A DNA stretch of 6,828 nucleotides from Lentimicrobiaceae bacterium (lineage in GTDB: Bacteria; Bacteroidota; Bacteroidia; Bacteroidales; Lentimicrobiaceae), in assembly GCA_028697695.1 (NCBI GenBank), contig JAQVEI010000126.1, positions 1 through 6,828 of the forward strand, in the 5' to 3' direction. Position 1 is the first letter of the stretch. Every line of letters begins with the position of its first letter. Under the pieces are notes generated by a model, which saw nothing but the letters and a program-made list of their open reading frames with translations, searched no databases and was not told the origin of the DNA. Below are positions 1 to 5,411 of the stretch, one piece after another. The position numbers and the translations under genes were made by a program.

Positions 1-1
1 T

Positions 2-1111
2 CTTGTACTATCGATGAAATCGAGTAATGTGCGGATAATGGTACAATCGTGCATGCTCCTGGCTTCGCGTCTTTCACAGGAAGGCCTTAATTACCCGCTG
101 CATCTTGGTGTAACCGAGGCTGCTGATGGTGAAGACGGCCGGCTGAAATCGGTCGTCGGTATTGGTGCCTTGCTTGCCCGTGGGATTGGTGATACGATCA
201 GGGTTTCACTCACGGAAGCTCCGGAATTGGAAATCCCGGTGGCAAAAGCAATTGCCGCGCGGTTTACTCATAATCATGGCGAAAAGCAGGGTTACATGCA
301 CCTGCCGGTTGATATAGAAATCCGGCATGAAACAGCGCGCAATCCTGTTTTGTCTTCAGCCAAAGGGCGCATAGGTGGGAAGAACCCTCCTGTAGTCCTG
401 CTTGGTTATCAGCAGAAAGTTTTTCATGTTGAAGAAGATGGAAAGCTGACGGCTCTTGATCAACCCTTGCTTTATATAAATGATACTTTCGCGGAAACTC
501 CGTTGCCTGCAATTGTTGAAGCTGTTCGCCAAAACAATGAAGCCGTCATAGTGGCAGAAACCAAAACAGATTGTACCCGCAGGTTGATTAAAGCACTGTC
601 TACCGCCGGATTAAACCTTCCGGTGATACTAAAAAGCCCCATTATCGTAAAAAACGCAACGGATGCCCTTATAGAGAATGCTTTAAATCCGGGCAATTTA
701 CTTTTGGACGGGCTGGGCGAAGGCGTAATGCTTGATGCAGATGTATTGGGTATTGAAGATGCCCGGCGGATAGGATATGGCTTGCTGCAGGCAACCCGGC
801 GATACATTTCCCATGCAGAATATATAGCCTGCCCTTCATGTGGGCGCACCCTGTTCAACATTCAGCAGGTGTTACATAAAGTGAAAAAACGCACAAAGCA
901 TCTCAAAGGGCTGAAAATTGCTGTAATGGGTTGCATAGTAAATGGCCCGGGCGAAATGGCCGATGCCGATTATGGTTACGTGGGTGCCGGACACGGTAAA
1001 GTTACATTGTATAAAGGAAACAGGATAATGCACCGGAATGTGCCTGAATCCGAAGCAGTGGATGCATTGATAGCCCTGATAAAAGATGGTGACGACTGGA
1101 TCGACTGCTAA
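2..1111 (+). CDS. ispG: 4-hydroxy-3-methylbut-2-en-1-yl diphosphate synthase (IspG/GcpE), 5' end missing
   Basis: IspG is the cytoplasmic [4Fe-4S] enzyme of the MEP isoprenoid pathway that reductively converts MEcPP to HMBPP. The frame is open to the left edge (LVLS before the first Met at 14), and that Met lies inside the conserved FSMKSSN-type barrel segment, so it is not the true start. Counting from base 14, residues 1-70 are the end of the TIM barrel (HLGVTEA, GDTIRVSLTE). Residues ~75-255 are the insertion domain found in Bacteroidota, Chlamydia and plant enzymes. The C-terminal Fe-S domain has cluster ligands C273 and C276 (CPSC) and C307 (GCIVNGPGE), with the conserved Glu at 314. The protein ends normally at TAA. 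It converges with pgk across the accessory insert. Family assignment is near certain; about the first 40% of the protein lies outside the window. Confidence 0.97.
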   Translation, partial: LVLSMKSSNVRIMVQSCMLLASRLSQEGLNYPLHLGVTEAADGEDGRLKSVVGIGALLARGIGDTIRVSLTEAPELEIPVAKAIAARFTHNHGEKQGYMHLPVDIEIRHETARNPVLSSAKGRIGGKNPPVVLLGYQQKVFHVEEDGKLTALDQPLLYINDTFAETPLPAIVEAVRQNNEAVIVAETKTDCTRRLIKALSTAGLNLPVILKSPIIVKNATDALIENALNPGNLLLDGLGEGVMLDADVLGIEDARRIGYGLLQATRRYISHAEYIACPSCGRTLFNIQQVLHKVKKRTKHLKGLKIAVMGCIVNGPGEMADADYGYVGAGHGKVTLYKGNRIMHRNVPESEAVDALIALIKDGDDWIDC

Positions 1112-1143
1112 TTAAAAGGCCTGTTTCTCCAGAACATCATTGG

Positions 1144-1212
1144 CTTGGTATAACCTCTAATCGCAGCTTTGGCTGTTGCTTTCAGGGAGGTGTATTAAAA
1201 GTTACCGCCAAG
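1144..1212. repeat. Imperfect fold-back element, left border of the accessory insert
   Basis: Between ispG and the next gene three short stems nest around one centre: CTTGG (1144-1148) with CCAAG (1208-1212), ACCTC (1153-1157) with GAGGT (1187-1191), and CAGC (1164-1167) with GCTG (1172-1175) around loop TTTG. Its core, ATAACCTCTAATCGCAGCTT at 1150-1169, recurs with two mismatches and one gap at 3010-3028 inside the right-border fold-back. There is no T-run after it, so it is not an ordinary terminator for ispG. I read it as a border or recombination-site remnant; a weak transcript-end structure is the alternative. Each stem alone is short enough to arise by chance. Confidence 0.4.
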
Positions 1213-1214
1213 TG
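1201..1214 (+). repeat. Left copy of 14-base inverted repeat flanking the insert
   Basis: GTTACCGCCAAGTG here matches the reverse complement of 2943-2956 at 12 of 14 positions, including a perfect 9-base core GTTACCGCC / GGCGGTAAC. The two copies enclose the Ntn-hydrolase gene and the small ORF after it. Confidence 0.5.
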
Positions 1215-1300
1215 TAAGAAACAGACAACGATATAGAAACATTGATAAGCAAACCATTGTGAAAGGACAGAAAGAATATTGACAAGACAGCCAATTAATT

Positions 1301-1333
1301 TTTGAAATGTTTTCAATAAAATTAATAACTTTG
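1301..1333 (+). promoter_or_regulatory. Bacteroidota-type promoter of the Ntn-hydrolase gene
   Basis: TTTG at 1301-1304 is followed after 21 bases by TAACTTTG at 1326-1333, an exact match to the TTTG / TAnnTTTG consensus of the Bacteroidota primary sigma factor with usual spacing. Transcription would begin about 4-6 bases downstream, at or within three bases of the ATG at 1340, so the message would be leaderless or nearly so. The start site is inferred. Confidence 0.6.
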
Positions 1334-1339
1334 TAAATT

Positions 1340-2632
1340 ATGACAGCAGTATTAGGAATATTAAACAAACAGGCAGTTGCTATAGCTGCCGACAGTGCCG
1401 TAACAGTTGGCGGCACTGAAAATCATAAAATTTTTAACAGAGCAAACAAGGTTTTTACATTGTCAAAAAGGCATCCGATAGGGATTATGCTTTACAATTC
1501 GGCTTCCTTTATGGCAACACCCTGGGAAACCATTATAAAAATATACTGGAATAAACTTGGCGAAACCTCATTTCCAACTTTGAGGGAATATCAAACAAAT
1601 TTTCTTGAATTTCTTGCTTCAAAGAATTACTTCACCAACGTGGAAATGCAGAGAAATTACTTTGCCAGCTTTGCGGTGAATATTGTGGATTCCACAATAA
1701 ATGAGATTGCTAAAAACAATCGAGGTATATTTGACAATCCGACAGATGAAAGCAAACAGCAGTTTATTACATTGTTCGAGCAACAATTATATTCATTGAA
1801 GGGTTCTTGGCAACCCAATACGGACATCTGCCCTGAATATGAAACATATACCTTTGAGAATTTCAAGAATTTTTCAGATGTCGTTTTAAATGAAATCATT
1901 GATAATCGTTTTACTCAGAATGGATTTGATTTAAGTGAACAGATCAAGGAACTGCTTAAAGAATCAATCTGTCTTATTTTAAAAGCCAAAGAATATATTT
2001 CTAACCACACAGGACTTGTTTTTGCAGGTTTTGGTGAAGAAGAAATATATCCTTAATTGATTCCCCTAAATGTTTCAATGGTTTTTGACAACAAATTGAG
2101 ATACTTTGTTGATGAGCCAAACTGTGCCAGCATTTCGGATTTAAACAGCGGTGCAGTAAGACCTTTTGCACAAACCGATGTTATAAATACAATTTTAAGC
2201 GGTGTTGATCCATTGTTGGATAATACCTATCTTGAAAATTTTGGGGCACTGTTCGACAAATACAATCAGCTAATACTTGATGCAATTGGAGACAGCAATC
2301 CATTATTGACAAAGCAAATCAAATCATTAGAAACACAGAAATTGATTGCGGAATATTCACAGATGAATAAACAAATTCGTAGAGAGAACTATATCAATCC
2401 ACTGATGAATGCCGTTAGCCATTTATCAAAAAAAGACCTTGCAGAAATGGCAGAAAGTTTAATTTATCTGACTTACTTGAAAAGGCGTATTACAAATGCC
2501 GAAGAAAGTGTTGGTGGTCCGGTGGATGTAGCAATTATCTCAAAAGGCGATGGTTTCATTTGGATAAAACGAAAACATTACTTTAAACCTGAACTTAATC
2601 AATTCTTTTTCAATAATTACTTTAAAATTTAA
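1340..2632 (+). pseudogene. Proteasome/HslV-like Ntn-hydrolase family protein, interrupted by an in-frame TAA
   Basis: Two open stretches in the same frame (238 codons, then 191) are separated only by TAA at 2054-2056; together they make one ~430-residue protein. The N-terminus resembles HslV and proteasome beta subunits. If the initiator Met is removed, Thr becomes residue 1, and Asp17 lies in IAADSAVT at the spacing of the catalytic Asp17. A Lys in NKVFTL (residue 36) aligns with catalytic Lys33 allowing a three-residue insertion. The part after the stop has a helix-rich middle and a conserved-looking end (VGGPVDVAIISKGDGF). I recognise this as an uncharacterised proteasome-like family; its substrate is unknown to me. 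No shift, gap or change of composition occurs at the stop, so a recent point mutation (for example TCA to TAA) is the simplest reading. Alternatives are readthrough, restart at the TTG at 2057, or sequencing error. Base composition is visibly A/T-richer than ispG and pgk, suggesting acquisition. Confidence 0.75.
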
Positions 2633-2636
2633 TCAT

Positions 2637-2848
2637 ATGTATAAGTCATATTTCACACGAGAAGAAAACCAAAATTGTGTAATGGAGCCAGATGCTCTAT
2701 CGGTTTTCCAGAAAGAAAAAAATGCTCCAAGTCAAATAAGACAGGAATGCCACAAAGTCAGATAGCTGAAATTGTATCTGATAAACTTATTGGTTATATC
2801 AAAAATCAATTTGAGGAAGTAAAAAAACAAAGCCAAAAAGACAAGTAA
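2637..2848 (+). pseudogene. Possible decayed or frameshifted small gene after the Ntn-hydrolase
   Basis: An ATG at 2637, four bases after the preceding stop, opens a 42-residue frame (MYKSYFTREENQ...) ending at TAG 2765. In another frame, ATG 2747 opens a 33-residue peptide (MPQSQIAEIVSDKLIGYIKN...) ending at TAA 2848, with amphipathic, protein-like composition. The two frames overlap, and one single-base indel would join them into about 70 residues, so this may be a small partner gene with a frameshift. I do not recognise either piece. Both could be chance open frames in A/T-rich DNA. Confidence 0.25.
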
Positions 2849-2942
2849 GTTTTGCTATTTCTGTTTGCAAAAGAATTCCAATTGTTTACGAAAAGACTGG
2901 AGAATTAATAATAACAATGGTTTACAAGTCTGGAAGACAGAA

Positions 2943-2956
2943 CACCAGGCGGTAAC
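2943..2956 (-). repeat. Right copy of 14-base inverted repeat flanking the insert
   Basis: CACCAGGCGGTAAC is the inverted partner of 1201-1214 (12 of 14 identical, 9-base core perfect). It lies just outside the long fold-back at 2962-3065. Confidence 0.5.
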
Positions 2957-2961
2957 AAAGA

Positions 2962-3065
2962 CTAAAATCAAGCGGGCTGTAAGTGCTAATTTGAAGGGTA
3001 TTGCAACTCATAACCTTTATCGCAGGTTGACAGTGAAGTGCTCCGAAATACCCGCCAGCTTTTAG
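2962..3065. repeat. 104-base imperfect inverted repeat, right border of the insert
   Basis: The outer arms are CTAAAA (2962-2967) with TTTTAG (3060-3065) and GCGGG (2972-2976) with CCCGC (3051-3055), separated by a symmetrical 4-base internal loop (TCAA / CAGC). Inside, GGGTATT (2996-3002) can pair instead with AATACCC (3047-3053), and AACCT (3012-3016) pairs with AGGTT (3024-3028) around a 7-base loop. AAGTGCT occurs twice (2981-2987, 3036-3042). The size and the bulged fold-back form resemble integron attC-type sites, but I find no clear RYYYAAC / GTTRRRY terminal boxes, so the likeness is architectural only. It could also be a structured RNA. Confidence 0.5.
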
Positions 3066-3115
3066 CCTCAACCGATGTGTGCGCTTTGATTGCTGGTGTT
3101 AAACCATTCGAAGAT

Positions 3116-4372
3116 TTATCTTTCAATGGCGGCTACTCCAGGTAGTGCTTTCCCCTCAATAAATTCAAGCATAGCTCCTCCTCCTGTACTTACATAGCTA
3201 ATTTTGTCGGCCAGCTTAAATTTGTTGACTGCTGCCACCGAATCTCCACCTCCAACCAGCGAAAATGCCCCTTTTTGTGTGGCATTGGCTATGGATTTAG
3301 CTATTTGAACGGTTCCTTCGGCGAAGTTTGGCATTTCGAACACACCCATTGGCCCGTTCCACAATATGGTTTTTGAATTCATCAAAACTTTATTGAACAG
3401 GGCAATAGATTCCGGCCCGATATCCAGGCCCATCCAACCATCGGGAATCTCATCAGCTTTTACCAGGCGGGTTTTGGCATCATTGGCAAAAGCATCAGCG
3501 GCTATTGCATCTACAGGTAAAATCAGATTAACGCCATGCATTTTGGCGCCTTCAAGAGTGTTTTTGGTAAGTTCCAGCAAATCATCTTCAACCAGCGATT
3601 TACCTATCTTGCCTCCCATGGCTTTTATAAAGGTAAACATCATACCTCCTCCAACAATAAGATTATCCACCTTATGCATCAAGTGGTTTATAATCTGTAT
3701 CTTACCGGAAACTTTGGCGCCTCCCAAAACAGCAGTAAATGGTTTTTCGCCCTCTTTCAATACTTTATTTAGGCTTTCAACTTCAGCATTCAGCAGATAG
3801 CCGAACATCTTATCTTCCGGAAAATAATCGGCTACCAGTGCAGTAGAAGCATGAGCACGATGTGCAGTGCCAAACGCATCATTAACGTAGCAGTCGGCGT
3901 AGGAAGCCAGTTGTTTGGTAAACTCTTTTTGCTTTTCCTTAACAGAAGCTTTAGCAGCTTTTAACTCTTCGTCTGTAGATGTTTGTGGAAGACGGGGCTT
4001 GCCTTCCTCCTCTTCATAATACCGAAGGTTTTCAAGCAGAAGTACTTCTCCGGGTTCCAGGCCGGCACTCAGAGTCCTTGCAGATTCTCCCATGCAGTCA
4101 TCGGCAAATTTTACTTCAATTCCCAGCACATGGTTAAGGTAAGGAAGGATATGTTTAAGGGAGAGTTTATTTTCTCCTTTCTTTTTGGGACGGCCCAAAT
4201 GCGACATCAAAATGACAGCACCTCCACCGTCCAGTACTTTGCGAATTGTTGGAAGGGCAGCATCAATGCGTGTAGTATCCGTTATTTTAAGGTCATCATC
4301 AAGTGGGACATTAAAATCAACACGGATTAAGGCTCTTTTGCCTGAAAAATCATAAGTGTCAATATTCTTCAT
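3116..4372 (-). CDS. pgk: Phosphoglycerate kinase
   Basis: PGK is the cytoplasmic monomeric glycolytic enzyme that transfers phosphate from 1,3-bisphosphoglycerate to ADP, forming ATP and 3-phosphoglycerate, and runs in reverse in gluconeogenesis. At 418 residues it is slightly longer than the usual ~390-400. The extra length is a charged Lys/Glu-rich stretch between NLRYYEEEEGKP and ASYADCYVNDAFGTAHR, which I believe is typical of Bacteroidota PGKs. Visible motifs are RVDFNVP (17-23, substrate-binding Asp19 and Asn21), R35, SHLGRP (57-62), NDAFGTAHRAHAS, NGPMGVFE (about 339-346, nucleotide site), GGGDS (about 374-378) and STGGGAMLEFIEG near the C-terminus. All key residues look intact. It is transcribed towards the accessory insert and has its own promoter 26 bases upstream, so it need not depend on the zinc-ribbon gene 74 bases behind it. 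Confidence 0.98.
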   Translation of the reverse strand: MKNIDTYDFSGKRALIRVDFNVPLDDDLKITDTTRIDAALPTIRKVLDGGGAVILMSHLGRPKKKGENKLSLKHILPYLNHVLGIEVKFADDCMGESARTLSAGLEPGEVLLLENLRYYEEEEGKPRLPQTSTDEELKAAKASVKEKQKEFTKQLASYADCYVNDAFGTAHRAHASTALVADYFPEDKMFGYLLNAEVESLNKVLKEGEKPFTAVLGGAKVSGKIQIINHLMHKVDNLIVGGGMMFTFIKAMGGKIGKSLVEDDLLELTKNTLEGAKMHGVNLILPVDAIAADAFANDAKTRLVKADEIPDGWMGLDIGPESIALFNKVLMNSKTILWNGPMGVFEMPNFAEGTVQIAKSIANATQKGAFSLVGGGDSVAAVNKFKLADKISYVSTGGGAMLEFIEGKALPGVAAIER

Positions 4373-4397
4373 GACTTAAGCTTGTTTAGATTCAATG

Positions 4398-4428
4398 CAA
4401 AGATAACAATGATGCAGAAATATACAAT
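4398..4428 (-). promoter_or_regulatory. Bacteroidota-type promoter of pgk
   Basis: On the minus strand ATTG (4428-4425) is followed after 19 bases by TATCTTTG (4405-4398), an exact TAnnTTTG match with a near-consensus -33 element. The expected transcript start is near 4393, giving a leader of about 20 bases before the ATG at 4372. Confidence 0.6.
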
Positions 4429-4446
4429 TTTTGAAGCCTGTATTGA

Positions 4447-4827
4447 TTAGGGATTTTTGCGGTGCACCAACATGTAAAAGTTGATGTCGAGCTCTAAATA
4501 ACCATATTCGTAAACAAAATGATAAATGCTGCCTTTTTGAGTAATGTATTGATGTGTAAAATAGGTAAAGTTAAAACCCTGGGCCAATAGCTTGTCTTTG
4601 TGTATCGTGGTTTTATCCTCAGGTATCAGCCCGGCCAAAATACGCCGGTTCTTACGCAATATATGATTGATATTGCGCATTTGGGTAGTAGTGTCGCTAT
4701 TCATGCGGTTATTGTAGTTGTTGCGACACTGATCATCACAAAACTTTTTATCGGCCCGACCTACCAATGGTTCACCACAATCCAGACATGTTCTTTCCAT
4801 AGTATGAATTGGTTTAGTTAGACTCAT
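4447..4827 (-). CDS. Small zinc-ribbon protein, function unknown
   Basis: This 126-residue protein carries four cysteines in a CxxC-x12-CxxxC pattern (C14, C17, C30, C34; CLDCGEPL...FCDDQCRN), a compact zinc-binding ribbon. A basic segment follows (MRNINHILRKNRRIL, about residues 50-64). The C-terminal half, rich in Tyr and Phe (FNFTYFTHQY, YEYGYLEL, FYMLVHRK), is probably a small beta domain. I recognise the layout from hypothetical proteins common in Bacteroidota, but no function is known to me; the ribbon plus basic stretch would fit nucleic-acid or protein binding. Conservation as I recall it begins near MERTC, so Met10 (start at 4800, 117 residues) is a serious alternative. A weak -7-like TATTTATG lies at 4858-4851 on the minus strand, compatible with either start. 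Confidence 0.8.
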   Translation of the reverse strand: MSLTKPIHTMERTCLDCGEPLVGRADKKFCDDQCRNNYNNRMNSDTTTQMRNINHILRKNRRILAGLIPEDKTTIHKDKLLAQGFNFTYFTHQYITQKGSIYHFVYEYGYLELDINFYMLVHRKNP

Positions 4828-4924
4828 GCTAACAGACAGGGCTTGTCCATCATAAATATGATTTCCACCGTGCCATGTTGGTTAACACTTATGCATTCAT
4901 CAGGTAAAAATAACAAATTTCATT

Positions 4925-4962
4925 TAAATAAAAAAGGGCCGGTGATAATTAGCCCGACCCTT
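4925..4962 (-). terminator. Rho-independent terminator of the 33-residue protein gene
   Basis: Read on the minus strand, AAGGG-T-CGG (4962-4954) pairs with CCG-G-CCCTT (4942-4934), with one mismatch and an 11-base loop, followed directly by TTTTTTATTT. It lies 28 bases after the stop codon at 4990. Confidence 0.75.
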
Positions 4963-4989
4963 GAAAGTTAAATACATGCATGATGCCCA

Positions 4990-5091
4990 TTAGCCTTTGG
5001 ATTTCTTTTCTTTTTTCTCAGCTCTTTTTTCCTTTAGCGATTTGGTCGGAGCTTTTTTGGCTTCTTTCTTGGCATCCATTGATTTAGCCAT
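4990..5091 (-). CDS. 33-residue Lys-rich small protein
   Basis: ATG at 5091 opens MAKSMDAKKEAKKAPTKSLK and continues EKRAEKKEKKSKG to TAA at 4990. Twelve or more Lys plus Arg, with Ala and Glu and no hydrophobic core, indicate a strongly basic, probably disordered cytoplasmic peptide that could bind nucleic acid or ribosomes; that role is inference. Support for a real gene comes from its isolated transcription unit: a TATCTTTG promoter box about 56 bases upstream and a good terminator 28 bases downstream. I also recall very similar tiny proteins (MAKSLDAKK...PTKTLKEKR type) recurring in Bacteroidota. It is below the length cut-off of most gene finders. Confidence 0.75.
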   Translation of the reverse strand: MAKSMDAKKEAKKAPTKSLKEKRAEKKEKKSKG

Positions 5092-5146
5092 AAATCAAAA
5101 TTTTTAAGTGAATGAAATGAAGTTTCGTTTGAATAAAATGGAAATA

Positions 5147-5154
5147 CAAAGATA
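5147..5154 (-). promoter_or_regulatory. -7 box of the 33-residue protein gene
   Basis: TATCTTTG on the minus strand (5154-5147) matches TAnnTTTG exactly and sits in the same sequence (TTATCTTTG) as the pgk box. No clear TTTG -33 element occurs 19-21 bases upstream. The predicted leader is about 50 bases and A/T-rich. Confidence 0.5.
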
Positions 5155-5220
5155 AGGCGCTTTAGTGCTGCTTAATTCTATTTTATACAATTTTTTTAAT
5201 TAACCGTAATAATTGATAGT

Positions 5221-5240
5221 GAATATTTTAGGTAATATTC
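5221..5240. promoter_or_regulatory. Inverted repeat, possible operator
   Basis: GAATATT and AATATTC form a perfect 7-base inverted repeat around TTAGGT. The half-site centre spacing of 13 bases is compatible with a dimeric DNA-binding protein, about 80 bases upstream of the -7-like box of the SSB operon. No regulator is identified. Confidence 0.35.
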
Positions 5241-5279
5241 TAAGTGTTTTCAAACGTTTACAAGCGACTGTATGCGACT

Positions 5280-5291
5280 ATAACCGGTTAT
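5280..5291. promoter_or_regulatory. 12-base perfect palindrome, possible operator
   Basis: ATAACCGGTTAT is perfectly self-complementary and directly follows the GCGACT direct repeats. It lies 28 bases before the -7-like box at 5319, where an activator or repressor could bind. Function is inferred only from symmetry and position. Confidence 0.35.
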
Positions 5292-5318
5292 TATCCGGCT
5301 CCGGCGATTGACCCGTGG

Positions 5319-5326
5319 TACTTTTG
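5319..5326 (+). promoter_or_regulatory. Candidate -7 box of the SSB operon
   Basis: TACTTTTG matches TAnnTTTG exactly. No TTTG stands 19-21 bases upstream (the area reads CCGG), so the promoter would be weak or activator-dependent. Transcription would begin near 5331, leaving a leader of about 80 bases. Confidence 0.4.
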
Positions 5327-5332
5327 CTTCAT

Positions 5333-5387
5333 CGTTCAACCATAGCCAAAAGGTAGGACAAGTGAAGTAACATAAAATTGTTGAACG
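5333..5387 (+). other. Leader inverted repeat of the SSB operon
   Basis: CGTTCAAC (5333-5340) and GTTGAACG (5380-5387) are perfect 8-base complements that enclose 39 bases and end 24 bases before the ATG of the first SSB gene. The left arm begins about where transcription is predicted to start, so the leader could fold into one closed stem-loop. Confidence 0.35.
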
Positions 5388-5411
5388 CCTCCGGGCAAAA
5401 ATCTAAAAAAA

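Larger units (their letters stand above)
2849..3115. other. Gene-free stretch at the right end of the insert
   Basis: I see no convincing gene here. A 66-codon open frame at 2865-3065 (+) has a low-complexity, non-protein-like translation and runs straight through the fold-back element, so I treat it as spurious. The stretch holds the right copy of the flanking inverted repeat (2943-2956) and the long imperfect fold-back (2962-3065). No T-tract hairpin that would terminate pgk from the right is visible. Confidence 0.6.
5155..5411. other. Gene-free divergent control region upstream of the SSB operon
   Basis: No gene is visible on either strand; a 96-codon minus frame at 5336-5626 is a shadow of the first SSB gene. 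The stretch is crowded with symmetrical sequences: GAATATT/AATATTC (5221-5240), the palindrome AAACGTTT (5252-5259), GCGACT twice at 10-base spacing (5264-5269, 5274-5279), ATAACCGGTTAT (5280-5291), a -7-like box (5319-5326) and an 8-base inverted repeat (5333-5387). It separates the minus-strand small gene from the plus-strand SSB genes. Confidence 0.6.

Noticed and set aside
264..861. Minus-strand open frames inside ispG (264-512 and 472-861)
   Set aside because: They are antisense shadows of a conserved gene with no recognisable content.
1112..1200. Rho-independent terminator for ispG
   Set aside because: The fold-back at 1144-1212 has short stems and no following T-tract.
2057..2632. Independent 191-residue gene starting at TTG 2057
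   Set aside because: It is in the same frame as the preceding gene, directly after its TAA, and begins in the middle of a protein domain. I treat it as the second half of one interrupted gene, keeping restart as an alternative outcome.
2865..3065. 66-codon plus-strand open frame
   Set aside because: The translation is Asn/Lys/Thr-rich without protein-like pattern, and the frame crosses the 104-base fold-back element.
2962..3065. Genuine integron attC site
   Set aside because: The overall shape is suggestive, but no clear RYYYAAC and GTTRRRY terminal boxes are present and no integron integrase is in the window.
3366..3800. Plus-strand open frames inside the pgk region (also at 3536-3772 and 3983-4330)
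   Set aside because: They lie antisense to an unmistakable pgk with all motifs intact and are shadows of its codon pattern.
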